From NCBI GenBank assembly GCA_963810615.1, contig CAWEOA010000008.1, forward strand, positions 124,001-188,000: 64,000 nucleotides of DNA, given 5' to 3'. Origin of the DNA: JARRQJ01 sp963810615 (GTDB lineage: Bacteria; Pseudomonadota; Gammaproteobacteria; DRLM01). The position numbers and the translations under genes were made by a program. This document shows positions 18,234 through 27,990 of the stretch, in pieces. Numbering within the stretch: position 1 is the first letter of the stretch; the number at the start of each line of letters is the position of its first letter. The notes beneath the pieces are model-generated. The model was not told the DNA's origin and made no database searches. It was given only the letters and a program-made list of their open reading frames with translations.

Positions 18234-20125
18234 TGCACAGCTTTCACTTTCTGCGTCCCGCGTGGTTTCTGGCCCTGTTACCGTTGGCGGTGGTGCTTGG
18301 ATTGTTGTGGCAGCGTCGCCGCGCCGCCCGCAGCTGGCAGGCGGTGGTCGATCCGCGCCTGCTGCCGCATCTGCTCATGGACGGCGGCCGGCGTCGCGGT
18401 GCGCGCGGCGTCGCCGCGATCTCCCTCTGCGGCGTGCTCGCCATTACCGCCTTGGCCGGACCGGTATGGAGCAAATTGCAGCAGCCGGTGTTCCGCCGCG
18501 AGGCGGCGCTGGTGGTGTTACTCGACCTGTCGCGTTCCATGGATGCCACCGATCTGCAGCCCAGCCGTTTGCAGATGGCCAAGTTCAAGCTGCGCGACAT
18601 CCTGGCGCGACGCAAGGAGGGTGACACGGCGCTGGTGGTCTACGCCGCCGACCCCTTCGTGGTCACACCCTTGACCAATGACGTCGACACCATCGCCCGC
18701 CAGTTGTCCAGCCTGACCACCGATCTGATGCCGGCTCAGGGTTCCCGCGCCAGCCGTGCCATCGCCAAGGCGCAGGCCTTGCTGCAACAATCCGGCGCGG
18801 TACGCGGCGACGTGCTGTTGATCACCGACGGCATCGATAATGATGTGCCGGATGCATTGCACGCCGCGGTAAAGAAACTGATGGCCGCCGGTTATCGACT
18901 CTCGGTGCTGGGCGTGGGCACCGCCGACGGCGCGCCCATCCCCTTGGCGGACGGCGGCTTCTTCAAGGACGCCGCCGGCGCCATCGTGCTGCCCAAGTTG
19001 GATGAAGCCCCGCTTGCCCGTTTGGCCGCGGAGGGACACGGGATCTATCGTCACCTGGCGGCGGGCGACAGCGACACCAATGATCTGATTTCCACCTTCG
19101 ACCGCGGTTGGCCGTCGCAACAAGCGCAACAGGTGGCGGGCATGAAGAGCGATCAATGGCGCGAGGCGGGACCGTGGTTGCTGCTGCCGCTGTTGCCGCT
19201 GGCGGCACTGGCCTTTCGCCGCGGCTATCTGTTGCTGTTGTGCGCGGTGGTTTTGCTGCCCATGCCGCGCAGCGCCTACGCCTTAGGCTGGCATGACCTG
19301 TGGCAGCGTCCCGATCAACGCGGCGCACAGGCACTGGCGGCGCAGCAACCGCAGCAGGCGGCCAAGCTGTTCAAGGATCCCCAGTGGCGGGCCGCCGCCC
19401 ACTACCGGGCCGGCGATTACCAGGCGGTGCTCAAGGATCTCGAAAAACAACCCGGCGCCGCCGCGGCTTACAATCGCGGCAACGCCCTGGCGCACCTGGG
19501 CAAGTATCAACAGGCCTTGAATGCCTATGAAGAAGCCTTAAAAAGCGATCCCGACTTCAAGGACGCCGCCTACAATCGCGACCTGGTGAAAAAATGGTTG
19601 CAGCCGCCGCAAAGTAAAAATAACTCCGCCGGCAAGGATCAACAACAGCAGGGACAAAAGCGGCCAGGCGGCACACCAGCCGGGAAACAAGCAGGCCAAC
19701 AGCAGGCGGGGACCAAGGGCAAGCAGGCGCAAGCTCAGGGGCAGCAGGCGAAGGGCGCGCAGGGCAAGGATCAAGCCGCGAACCCGGCACAGTCCCGCAA
19801 GGGCGGTAACAAACCCGATTCTTCCGCCGCGCAGCAGCAGACCGGCAAGCAGTCAACCGGACAACACAACGGTGTGACCGGTAAGGACGCGCAAGACGCT
19901 CAACAGAATCAGACAGGCGCTCGGGACAAGCAGACCGCCCTGAACGACACGCCGGCCCAGGCGGACCGTGATGAATCTCGGCAATCGCCCACCGAGTCCC
20001 AACAGGCCACCGCCCAGTGGCTGCGGCGCATCCCCGACGACCCGGGCGGCCTGTGGCGCCGCAAGTTCCAGTATCAATACAAACGCGAATATCAATCGCA
20101 GCAAGGCGAGGCGAAACCATGGTGA
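18233..20125 (+). CDS. VWA-TPR fusion protein BatB/BatC
   Basis: 630 residues from ATG 18233 (TGATG overlap with batA). Membrane segments near residues 8-25 and 58-76 are followed by a VWA domain with metal site DLSRSMDATD and ITDGIDND, then further membrane segments (about 315-350). A TPR region follows (YNRGNALAHLGKYQQALNAY, about 415-450), and the last 150 residues are a low-complexity tail rich in Gln, Lys, Gly and Ala. BatB and BatC are separate genes in the original Bacteroides operon; here they are fused, which is common in Gammaproteobacteria. The tail is probably disordered. Confidence 0.9.
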   Translation: MHSFHFLRPAWFLALLPLAVVLGLLWQRRRAARSWQAVVDPRLLPHLLMDGGRRRGARGVAAISLCGVLAITALAGPVWSKLQQPVFRREAALVVLLDLSRSMDATDLQPSRLQMAKFKLRDILARRKEGDTALVVYAADPFVVTPLTNDVDTIARQLSSLTTDLMPAQGSRASRAIAKAQALLQQSGAVRGDVLLITDGIDNDVPDALHAAVKKLMAAGYRLSVLGVGTADGAPIPLADGGFFKDAAGAIVLPKLDEAPLARLAAEGHGIYRHLAAGDSDTNDLISTFDRGWPSQQAQQVAGMKSDQWREAGPWLLLPLLPLAALAFRRGYLLLLCAVVLLPMPRSAYALGWHDLWQRPDQRGAQALAAQQPQQAAKLFKDPQWRAAAHYRAGDYQAVLKDLEKQPGAAAAYNRGNALAHLGKYQQALNAYEEALKSDPDFKDAAYNRDLVKKWLQPPQSKNNSAGKDQQQQGQKRPGGTPAGKQAGQQQAGTKGKQAQAQGQQAKGAQGKDQAANPAQSRKGGNKPDSSAAQQQTGKQSTGQHNGVTGKDAQDAQQNQTGARDKQTALNDTPAQADRDESRQSPTESQQATAQWLRRIPDDPGGLWRRKFQYQYKREYQSQQGEAKPW

Positions 20126-21879
20126 TGAACAAGCTGATGCGAGCCGCGGGCTTGGTGATCGTGATGTTATGCGCATGGGGTCCGCTGCCGGCATGGGCCG
20201 CGCTTCAGGCCTATGTGGATCGCAACCCGGTGGCGGAGGATGAATCCTTTACCCTGACGCTGGAGAGCAGCAGCGATGTGGACAGTAGTCCCGACTTGTC
20301 GCCCTTGCGCCGGGATTTCGATGTGGAAGGGCAGAGTAAGAGCAGCAGTCTTAGCATCATTAACGGTTCGGTCAGCCGCAAGACCCAGTGGCAGATCAGC
20401 CTGATGGCGAAACACAGCGGCCAATTGCAGATTCCGGCCATCAGTGTCGGCAGCGAACAGACCCAGGCCCTGACCGTGACCGTCACGCCGGCGAGTCAGG
20501 CCCAGGCCGCGCCGGGGGGCGGCGATCTGTTTCTGGAGGTGAAGGTCTCGCCGCGCAGCGCCTATGTGCAGCAGCAGGTGATCTATACCGTGCGCCTGTA
20601 TCGCGCGGTGAATCTGGCCAACGGTTCCACCCTGTCCGAACCGACGCTGCCCGGCGGCGACGCCGTGGTGGAGAAGCTGGGCAAGGATAAGGATTTTGAA
20701 ACCCTGCGCAACGGCATGCGCTATGAGGTCATCGAGCGCAGCTACGCCATCTATCCGCAGAAGAGCGGAAGTCTCGACATCGCGCCGCTGGTCTTCGACG
20801 GCGATATCGTTCAGAACGGCGGTGGCGGCGGTTTGTTCGGCTTCGATCCCTTCAATCAAAGTACCCGCCACAAGCGTCTGCGCTCCCAGGCCGAACATAT
20901 AGACGTCAAACCCATACCCGCCGCCTTTCACGGCAGTCAATGGTTGCCGGCGCGCAGCCTGGAGCTGGACGAGAACTGGTCGCCGGACCCGCCTAAATTC
21001 ACGGTCGGCCAGGCGGCGACCCGTACCATCGCCGTCATGGCCGACGGGCTCACCGCCTCGCAATTACCGGCGCTGGACGGCGGAGCCATCAGCGGTCTCA
21101 AACAGTATCCGGATCAACCGACATTGAAAGATACCCAGGACAGTGCGGGCGTGACCGGCTTGCGCACCGAGAAGGTCGCCTATATTCCCACCCAAGCGGG
21201 CAGCGTTACCTTGCCGGCTATCAAGATCGCGTGGTGGAACACCACCACCGATAAAATGGAAGTGACGAGCTTGCCTGCCCGCACGTTCACCGTGCTGCCC
21301 GCAGCGGCGGGCAGCAACGCGACTCCGCCGCCCGTGCCTAAGGTGAACACCCCGGCTCCGGTGCAACAACCGCCACCAGCCGTTACGACGCCGGCATCGC
21401 CGCCCCAGTCGTTGCCGCCGCCGCACACCGTCTCCGGTTCCTGGCCCTGGATTGCCTTGGCGCTGGGCTTCGGCTGGCTGACGACGGTGCTTGTCTGGTG
21501 GTGGCGGGCGCGGCGGCATCGCGCCGTGCCTGCAGTGGCTACAAAGTCCGCGGAACAGGATTCACTACGGCATTTGGAAAAGGAGCTGCAGGCAAGCTGT
21601 CTCGCCAACGACGCCGCCCGGACCAAGGGCGCGATGCTCGCTTGGGCGCGGCGCCGCTGGTCCGAGCATCCACCCATCAGCCTCACCGCAGTGGCGCGGC
21701 GTTGCCCCGGTCCTTTGTCCGCGGCCTTGATAGAATTGGATGGTGCACTCTATGCGCAAACGGCGGCAGCGTGGCAGGGGCAAGGTTTGTGGCAACAATT
21801 CGTCGCGCATAAAGCCGAGAGAGAGCATAAGGACAAGGACCAAGACGTCGATCTTGAACCGCTTTATCGCAGCCGGTGA
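20119..21879 (+). CDS. BatD-type oxygen tolerance protein
   Basis: 586 residues from ATG 20119 (7-base overlap with the previous gene, purine-rich AAGGCGAGG 8 bases upstream); a second ATG at 20125 is possible. A signal peptide (about residues 8-27, ending AWAALQA) precedes tandem beta domains: AYVDRNPVAEDESFTLTLE near the start is the BatD signature. A proline-rich linker (about 410-445) leads to one membrane segment (about 452-470) and a cytoplasmic helical tail. It closes the MoxR-Bat operon and converges on dgkA, overlapping it by 16 bases. Confidence 0.9.
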   Translation: MVMNKLMRAAGLVIVMLCAWGPLPAWAALQAYVDRNPVAEDESFTLTLESSSDVDSSPDLSPLRRDFDVEGQSKSSSLSIINGSVSRKTQWQISLMAKHSGQLQIPAISVGSEQTQALTVTVTPASQAQAAPGGGDLFLEVKVSPRSAYVQQQVIYTVRLYRAVNLANGSTLSEPTLPGGDAVVEKLGKDKDFETLRNGMRYEVIERSYAIYPQKSGSLDIAPLVFDGDIVQNGGGGGLFGFDPFNQSTRHKRLRSQAEHIDVKPIPAAFHGSQWLPARSLELDENWSPDPPKFTVGQAATRTIAVMADGLTASQLPALDGGAISGLKQYPDQPTLKDTQDSAGVTGLRTEKVAYIPTQAGSVTLPAIKIAWWNTTTDKMEVTSLPARTFTVLPAAAGSNATPPPVPKVNTPAPVQQPPPAVTTPASPPQSLPPPHTVSGSWPWIALALGFGWLTTVLVWWWRARRHRAVPAVATKSAEQDSLRHLEKELQASCLANDAARTKGAMLAWARRRWSEHPPISLTAVARRCPGPLSAALIELDGALYAQTAAAWQGQGLWQQFVAHKAEREHKDKDQDVDLEPLYRSR

Positions 21880-22295
21880 TCGGACGGAACATGGCGCGAA
21901 GAACAGATTCCGTACCGGGCGTTGCAGAGCGATAGTTGCGGCTTGCAAAGGGTCGCCAACACCATCAATAGCGCGACCCATAGCGCGCCCACGCTCAGGA
22001 TCAATACCGCTGCCGCGGCGCAATCCTTGACCATCTTGATGCGCGGATGCTGTTCCGGATGCAGGTGGTCGGCCAAATGCTCCAAGGCGGTATTGATGAG
22101 CTCTGCGGCGATGACCAGGCTCACCATGACGCCGCATAAGGCCCACCATAGCAGTGCCGGTCTCAGGATCAATAACACCACCAGCAAGGGTACGGTCAGC
22201 CAGACGTGGCTGCGCAGGCTTGCCTCGCTGCGCCAGGCGCTGCGTATTCCCGACCAGGCGAAGTTCAAGCGATCAATAAAGGCGCGATTTTTCAC
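21864..22295 (-). CDS. dgkA: Diacylglycerol kinase DgkA
   Basis: 143 residues. Small membrane enzyme that phosphorylates diacylglycerol to recycle it after envelope glycan synthesis. It shows three membrane segments and the family motif IAAELINTALEHLADHL (about residues 62-78), with the catalytic Glu and Asn in ELINTA and the downstream KDCAAAAVLI. The C-terminal tail of about 25 residues beyond the last membrane segment is unusual and overlaps the 3' end of the BatD gene on the other strand. Its start lies one base from the stop of the DedA-PAP2-LssY gene, so the two are cotranscribed. Confidence 0.92.
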   Translation of the reverse strand: MKNRAFIDRLNFAWSGIRSAWRSEASLRSHVWLTVPLLVVLLILRPALLWWALCGVMVSLVIAAELINTALEHLADHLHPEQHPRIKMVKDCAAAAVLILSVGALWVALLMVLATLCKPQLSLCNARYGICSSRHVPSDHRLR

Positions 22296-22296
22296 C

Positions 22297-24306
22297 TCAG
22301 GGATTCTCCGCTGCGACCTTGTCGCGCATCAACACCACTGTACCATTCCATGGCATATCGGGTTCGGCAGGACGGTGCACGATTTTCCAGTCCATCCCGC
22401 TCAGTGTAGTCTGCAGCAGGCGCAATGGTGTATCAAAATCGGTGCCGGTGACGGGTACGGTCAGCCACGGTATGTGGGTGCTGACATGCACCAGGGTGAC
22501 GGTACCGACCCATAGTTTGTTCTCCGGTTCGTGCAATACATAATTCGCCGACCACAGGCGCAGCACCGCCGCTTGTTGCGGATTAGCTGTAGTGTGCGTC
22601 AGCCGCAAGACGTCGAAACGGCCGTCATGAGCCTGGGGCAGCAGCGGCAAATCATGCAAGGGCGGCGCCGGGCGCAGCCATTGCAGAATGTTGCGGCCGG
22701 TAAGCGGCGCTGGGTTCTGCCAGCCGTTTGCCGTCAGTTGCGTTCTTAATAGCGTCAACGAACCGCTCCACTGCACGCTGAGAGGTTGTTTGCCACGGTC
22801 TTCGAGGTCGATGCGATATGGCGGCAGGTCCTGCCATGCCGAGTTCCACCAAGCCGTTGTGGCGAGAGGGACAATGGAACGATGCGGGCCGAGGCGCGTT
22901 ACGTCATGCTCATAGTGCAGGCTGGTTTGTACGGCGGTGGCGCTCAGCAGTGTGATGATGGCGACCGCCGTTAAACCGCGTGGCGCCACCGGCACGGCGG
23001 CATGCAGGCGGTAGGCGGCACCCAGGATGATGAGCCACAGTAATGCCAGCAATGCGCCGGCCGCCACTTGCGAGAGCCATACCGCCCCCAGATATAACTG
23101 CGAGAGCATGATGGCCGCCATGAGCATGCCTACGGTGACGTAAGGTATCCAGCGGCGCACACCGTGCAGACCCTGGGTCACCATCACCGCGAGCAATCCG
23201 TAGAGCACGGTGCTCATCACCACCGGGCCGCTGGCCCAGGTGGCGCCGAGATTGTCCAATGGGGCATCGCGACTCCAATCCAGGGCGATGGTGAGTATGA
23301 AGGCAAAGGCGGCGGCGCTGGCGCAGTGGATGACCGCCAGCCACACCCGCTTCCAGGCCAGCCATGCAATGACAACAATGGTGATACTGAGCAATACCGT
23401 GCCGCTGCCCAGCTCGGTGAAGAAGACCATCAGGCGATCCGCCCAGGGGACGCGCAGTCCCTGCAGTAAGTGAAAGACGGCTTTGTTATCCAGGGTCAGG
23501 GTAGGACCGAACAGCGCATGACCGACGGTGACCAGTGACAAGGCGATGCCGATCAGCAGGGTGCCGAGGATGACCAGGCCGCGTACTTCCGATTGTTGCG
23601 GATCCAGCACCGAGGTGACGACGGGGCCGGCGTAACGATGGGCGGCCCCCCAATTGAGCAAGCGTTCCAGGATTTGGGTGCCGCGAGGTTGGAGAAACAG
23701 ATAGATGCGATAGACCAGCCAGGCGGAGAACCACAGGATCACTAATACCACCAGTGCCAATACCGTGAGCCGTGAGGCGATTTCCGAAGCCAGCCCCAGG
23801 GAGGCGCCGAACACCACGCCGGGGAGGGTGTAGGCGGGTGCCCAGGCGATGGCCGACAGCACGTTGACCATGATGAAGCGGTAAGGGGGCATGCCCAACA
23901 TCCCGGCCACGGTGGGAATGATCGGCCGTACCGGTCCGACGAAGCGCCCGAATAACACGCTCTTGCCGCCGTGACGCTGAAAAAATTGTTCACCGCGGGT
24001 CATCAAGCCGGGATAACGGCGGATCGGCCATATGTCCCGTAGCCGGTCTTGATAATGGTGTCCCAACCAGTAGCTGAGACTGTCGCCGGCCACGGCGCCG
24101 GCAGCGGCCCACGCCAGGGTGACCCACAGATTGAGCGCGCCTATGGCTACCAGGGTGCCGATGCCGAACATCATGGCTACACCGGGCACGAACAGACCGA
24201 CCACCACCAAAGACTCACTGAAGGAGATGATAAACACCGCCAAGCCCGCCCAGGTGGGGTGAGCGATGATCCAGTTGAGAAAGGGTTGAAAGGTGGTGAG
24301 ATCCAT
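22297..24306 (-). CDS. DedA-PAP2-LssY fusion membrane protein with degenerate PAP2 motifs
   Basis: 669 residues. Residues about 1-210 are a DedA/SNARE-associated domain (FVGPVRPIIPTVAGMLGMP is the signature), which in the family moves lipid carriers across the membrane. Residues about 255-430 are a PAP2-type membrane domain and about 470-660 an LssY C-terminal domain. In the PAP2 part the phosphatase motifs are altered: the PSGH element reads ASGP, and SRxxxGxHxxxD reads SQLYLGAVWLSQ, so both catalytic histidines and the Asp are gone. It is probably not a phosphatase. Cotranscription with dgkA and an ArnT-like gene fits lipid-carrier handling. Confidence 0.9.
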   Translation of the reverse strand: MDLTTFQPFLNWIIAHPTWAGLAVFIISFSESLVVVGLFVPGVAMMFGIGTLVAIGALNLWVTLAWAAAGAVAGDSLSYWLGHHYQDRLRDIWPIRRYPGLMTRGEQFFQRHGGKSVLFGRFVGPVRPIIPTVAGMLGMPPYRFIMVNVLSAIAWAPAYTLPGVVFGASLGLASEIASRLTVLALVVLVILWFSAWLVYRIYLFLQPRGTQILERLLNWGAAHRYAGPVVTSVLDPQQSEVRGLVILGTLLIGIALSLVTVGHALFGPTLTLDNKAVFHLLQGLRVPWADRLMVFFTELGSGTVLLSITIVVIAWLAWKRVWLAVIHCASAAAFAFILTIALDWSRDAPLDNLGATWASGPVVMSTVLYGLLAVMVTQGLHGVRRWIPYVTVGMLMAAIMLSQLYLGAVWLSQVAAGALLALLWLIILGAAYRLHAAVPVAPRGLTAVAIITLLSATAVQTSLHYEHDVTRLGPHRSIVPLATTAWWNSAWQDLPPYRIDLEDRGKQPLSVQWSGSLTLLRTQLTANGWQNPAPLTGRNILQWLRPAPPLHDLPLLPQAHDGRFDVLRLTHTTANPQQAAVLRLWSANYVLHEPENKLWVGTVTLVHVSTHIPWLTVPVTGTDFDTPLRLLQTTLSGMDWKIVHRPAEPDMPWNGTVVLMRDKVAAENP

Positions 24307-24330
24307 ATGGCCCGAATCAAGTAGCTATAT

Positions 24331-25878
24331 TTAGTGCGGTGCCGTGTCGGTAAGCAGGCGAACCAGGCTTATCCCATTTTTTTGATACAGCACTTCCACC
24401 TTGCCAAGTTGCGATAAATAAATGGACTTAGTCAATACCACGTCACCGGGCCGGGGATCGCGCTTTTCCACCAGGCGCTTGCTGTAGACATCGAAGCTGG
24501 GGGTATTGAGGCGCCACATGACAACGCTATAGTCGTGCTGCTTGGCGAACAATGCCGCTTCCTTGATGGGGACCTGCTGCAAGGCGCCGACCACCGGCAT
24601 GACGAAGGCGGAGAAACCCAGCACCGTCAGCAGTCCGCTGGCAAACAGTTTGGATAGCTTGGGGAGGCGGGCATCGATCATGAAAAATACGCTTATGACG
24701 GCGGCGACCAGGAAGAAGCAGCGATATCCCCAGGTGAAATACTCGGTGTAGTGCGTCAGCATGTCGCGGACATAGGCGTCGCGGAGGGTGGGTAGCGCGA
24801 AACCGATCACTTCCGGCAATGACAACAGGGCCAGGAACAGCAGTAAGGGCGGTAATAGCAGCCATCCCCTTCCCGGCAAGGGTTCGCTGGATAAGGCCAT
24901 GAGGATGAATAGACCGGCGTAACCGTAGACGATGTAGTGGGGTAATTTGGTGCCCGAAAGGGAAAAGAATATAAAGACGAACCCAAACCACAGCAGCGCA
25001 TAACGACCGAGGTCGTCGCGCCACAGGCCTTTGACCCGAGATAAGGTGGTGAACAGCACGCTGGTATAGGGCAACACGCCGAGTAACACCACTGGGAAAT
25101 AGTACAACACATTGCCGCTATGGCCTTCCATGGCATCCTGGAAACGGTCGATGTTGTGTTTCAGAAAAAAGCCGTCGATAAAGGCCTCGCCCTGGTGTAG
25201 ATACTGGGCGATGTACCACGGCAGTGCGACGGCGAGAAAGATCGCGATGCCGATGGGATTGAAGGCGCTGCTCAGCCAGGCGCGCAACTCCTTTTTGCTG
25301 AGATAGAACATGAAAGTGGTGGCTGCGGGAATCACCACCGCCACCGGCCCTTTGGTGAGAAAACCCAGACCCATCAGCAAAAAACTGGCGTACAGCCAGG
25401 ACCGGCGGCGGGTGTGATGAAACAGATAGGCCGTGAGCATGGCGGTGGTGATGAATAAATTGAGCACCGCGTCCGCGGTGGCGGCCTTGGCGATGATAGG
25501 GATCTCCAGGGAAGTCGCCATGGCGATGGCGGCGAACAGGGCGATGCGTTCTGTTTTCAAGGTGCGCAGGAAGGCATAGACGGCCGCCACCCACAGGCTT
25601 GCCGCCAGCGCTGAGGGTAGCCGCAGGGCGAATTCGCTGAATCCGAATAGGGTAACGCTCGCCGCCTGCAGCCAGTGGATGAACACCGGTTTGTCGAAAC
25701 GCGGCACACCGTTGAGATAGGGCGAGATGAAGTCGCTGCGCAGCAACATTTCGCGGGTCGCCTCGCTGAAGGCGCCCTCGTCGAGGTCGAATAGCGGGAT
25801 GGCGTGGAGGTTATAGAAAAACCCCACGACAATCGCCAGGAGTAGCGTTGCGCGCAGCCAGAGATGGGATTGCATCAT
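24331..25878 (-). CDS. ArnT/PMT-like GT-C glycosyltransferase
   Basis: 515 residues with about 11-12 membrane segments. The first periplasmic loop carries DLDEGAFSEATREML (about residues 31-45), with the acidic residue and Glu of the GT-C catalytic loop, followed by RFDKPVFIHWLQ, typical of the ArnT/PMT_2 group. These enzymes transfer a sugar from a polyprenyl-phosphate donor to lipid A, proteins or glycans on the outer face of the inner membrane. The acceptor here is unknown. It lies 24 bases upstream of the DedA-PAP2-LssY gene, so the carrier flippase and the transferase may act together. Confidence 0.88.
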   Translation of the reverse strand: MMQSHLWLRATLLLAIVVGFFYNLHAIPLFDLDEGAFSEATREMLLRSDFISPYLNGVPRFDKPVFIHWLQAASVTLFGFSEFALRLPSALAASLWVAAVYAFLRTLKTERIALFAAIAMATSLEIPIIAKAATADAVLNLFITTAMLTAYLFHHTRRRSWLYASFLLMGLGFLTKGPVAVVIPAATTFMFYLSKKELRAWLSSAFNPIGIAIFLAVALPWYIAQYLHQGEAFIDGFFLKHNIDRFQDAMEGHSGNVLYYFPVVLLGVLPYTSVLFTTLSRVKGLWRDDLGRYALLWFGFVFIFFSLSGTKLPHYIVYGYAGLFILMALSSEPLPGRGWLLLPPLLLFLALLSLPEVIGFALPTLRDAYVRDMLTHYTEYFTWGYRCFFLVAAVISVFFMIDARLPKLSKLFASGLLTVLGFSAFVMPVVGALQQVPIKEAALFAKQHDYSVVMWRLNTPSFDVYSKRLVEKRDPRPGDVVLTKSIYLSQLGKVEVLYQKNGISLVRLLTDTAPH

Positions 25879-26116
25879 TATTTTATAGCAGCCAATTATT
25901 CCTCAGCCGCAACGCGTTGCGGGGGCCGTCGGGTTGGGCATACGGGTTCGTATACAGGTCGCCGCGGACATTATAACAGGCTGAGTAAAAGGTGCTTTTG
26001 ACCGATGCCGCTCCCGTCCGGCTGACCGCCGCGACCGGTATTGCCTCCCCGCCGCTCTGCTGTGTTATGCTCATTTCGTCTATGGGGTTAATCACTGTAG
26101 GAATGGAAGGTGATCC

Positions 26117-26212
26117 ATGTCTATGGACGATGTGGTCGAGTTGCCGGCCGATGAATCGGCCCGGTTGGCCAAATTGGCGACGCGGGAAACATCCCGTCGG
26201 TCCCATCAGTAA
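26117..26212 (+). CDS. Possible 31-residue leader peptide or small protein
   Basis: ATG at 26117 is preceded by a good ribosome-binding site (GGAAGGTGA, 4 bases before the ATG) and opens a 31-codon frame, MSMDDVVELPADES... ending in TAA at 26212, 43 bases before the diguanylate cyclase start. The peptide is acidic then basic, with no membrane segment. It may be a small protein or a translated leader. Only the strong ribosome-binding site supports it. Confidence 0.3.
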   Translation: MSMDDVVELPADESARLAKLATRETSRRSHQ

Positions 26213-26255
26213 CATCCGTTTTTCCAAACTTACGATTACGAAGCGACTACCATCC

Positions 26256-27377
26256 ATGTCTGAACATGCGGTCAAGGACATTCACGCTGAAAACAAGATG
26301 TTGCGGCGGCGCCTGGAGGATTATCTAGCGCAGGCACACAAGAACGAATCCAAGATGCGGCGCTTTCAGTCCCATGCCCTGCGTCTCATCGGTCTCAATT
26401 CTTTATTTGAACTGATCCAGGATATCCTTTATCCCAATCCATCGGTGTTCAATTGGGATGTGGTGACCTTGCTGTTGCTCGACCCCGAGTACGAGGTGCG
26501 ACGGATATTAATGGAAGAAGGCATAGAATTGCGCGACCATGCCGGCTTGCTGTTCGCCAGCCACGACGATGATCTCGATGGATTGTTTCCCACTTCATTA
26601 TTTCCCTTATTGGGGCCCTACAAGGCCAGGCAACACAGTCTGTTGTTCGCCTCTACGCGTCGCTCCCCTAACAGCGTTGCGCTATTGCCCCTGGTGCGAC
26701 ACGGCCGTTTGATCGGCAGCCTCAACATCGGCAGCTACAACGCCGAGCGTTTCGTCAAAGGCGTCAGCACCGATTTCCTCGAGTATCTGGCCGCGGTCGT
26801 GGCGATTTGCATCGAAAACGCCTCAAACCTGGAGCGCCTCAAGCGGCAAGGCTTGACCGATACCCTGACCGCAATCAACAATCGCCGCTTTTTCGATCAA
26901 CGTCTCAATGAAGAGTTGGAACGCGCCGTTCGTGAAGGCATTCAGCTTACCTGCCTGTTATTGGACGTGGACTTTTTTAAGAGGGTGAATGATAGCTATG
27001 GGCATCAGGTCGGCGATCATGTGCTGCGTGAAGTGGCCGCCCTGATTCGGGCACAGTTGCGTGGCAGTGATGTGTTGTCACGCTACGGTGGAGAAGAATT
27101 CGCCGCGCTGTTGTCGCGCAGCGGAACGGCCGAAGCGTGCGAAGTGGCCGAACGTATTCGTCACGGTGTCGCGTCACATTCTTTCGCCACATTCGAAGGA
27201 CAGCCCTTCCGCGTAACGATATCGATAGGCGTGGCGACCTACAATCCGCAGACGTATAGCGGGATGGGTAAATTGCCCGGGGAAATATTGGTGGGGCATG
27301 CTGACCGGGCCTTGTATGCGGCCAAGTCCGGGGGCCGCGACAAAGTTATCAGCGTCGGCGAGATCATCGCCGATTAA
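26256..27377 (+). CDS. Diguanylate cyclase with N-terminal DUF484/GAF-like domain
   Basis: 373 residues from ATG 26256; the frame is open further upstream but that part reads as noise. Residues about 1-25 are a short coiled coil, 40-205 a GAF-like DUF484 domain (SLFELIQDILYPNPSVFNWD and LLPLVRHGRLIGSLNIGS), and 210-370 a GGDEF domain with GGEEF and an intact inhibitory site RGSD five residues before it. No membrane segments, so it is a cytosolic enzyme making c-di-GMP under control of the GAF-like domain. A PilZ gene and a GGDEF-EAL gene follow on the other strand, forming a c-di-GMP cluster. Confidence 0.92.
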   Translation: MSEHAVKDIHAENKMLRRRLEDYLAQAHKNESKMRRFQSHALRLIGLNSLFELIQDILYPNPSVFNWDVVTLLLLDPEYEVRRILMEEGIELRDHAGLLFASHDDDLDGLFPTSLFPLLGPYKARQHSLLFASTRRSPNSVALLPLVRHGRLIGSLNIGSYNAERFVKGVSTDFLEYLAAVVAICIENASNLERLKRQGLTDTLTAINNRRFFDQRLNEELERAVREGIQLTCLLLDVDFFKRVNDSYGHQVGDHVLREVAALIRAQLRGSDVLSRYGGEEFAALLSRSGTAEACEVAERIRHGVASHSFATFEGQPFRVTISIGVATYNPQTYSGMGKLPGEILVGHADRALYAAKSGGRDKVISVGEIIAD

Positions 27378-27434
27378 CGGCGGTGGCTATGTGCCGTCGG
27401 CGGAGGGGAAACGCAAAAAAGTGTGCGTTGCGCG

Positions 27435-27812
27435 TCAATTCGCGCCGAAGGGGTCAATGAATTCCCGCAATGCCATAAACAACATGGAGCTGTTTTTCAT
27501 GTCCAGCGGATTGAAGCGAACACCCATCCGATAGCGGTGCTGCTGCGAGTCGTTGAAGGCTTGTTCCTCGAGGGATTGACACCATACCACGGTCCCTTGT
27601 ACACGGACTTGGTAATCATCCTGATCGAAACCCAAAACGATGGTGCTGGCGGGTGTGAGTGCAACGGGTAATTGGATGCCGGCGCCGGAAACCGAGACAT
27701 CATTTACTTTGTTGAAGGGATAGCGCGTTCCATTCGATTCGATAAAGAAAATGGCTTCTTCATCGGGCGTAACGAGGGGCTTGCGTTCATTCTCCCGGCT
27801 TTCGCGTAGCAT
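27435..27812 (-). CDS. PilZ domain c-di-GMP-binding protein
   Basis: 125 residues consisting of one PilZ domain. Both c-di-GMP-binding motifs are present: RxxxR as RENER (residues 6-10) and DxSxxG as DVSVSG (residues 38-43). The remainder forms the beta barrel, ending with a short helix. Such single-domain PilZ proteins act as c-di-GMP receptors that bind and control another protein; the target is unknown. It lies convergent to the diguanylate cyclase and near a GGDEF-EAL gene. Confidence 0.9.
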   Translation of the reverse strand: MLRESRENERKPLVTPDEEAIFFIESNGTRYPFNKVNDVSVSGAGIQLPVALTPASTIVLGFDQDDYQVRVQGTVVWCQSLEEQAFNDSQQHRYRMGVRFNPLDMKNSSMLFMALREFIDPFGAN

Positions 27813-27990
27813 AACGGCCTCCTGTTAAAACGGGGCGGATCTTTCATACTACCAAGTGACAGGCTTGCCTGCGTTGCGACGAACTTGGCGGCCCGGTCAA
27901 GACCCGCCAAGTGCGGGTGATTATATGTCATAATCCTGGATGTTCCTATTCTTTATCCGCGCCAATCCGTATAAACCAATTCGATGATTT

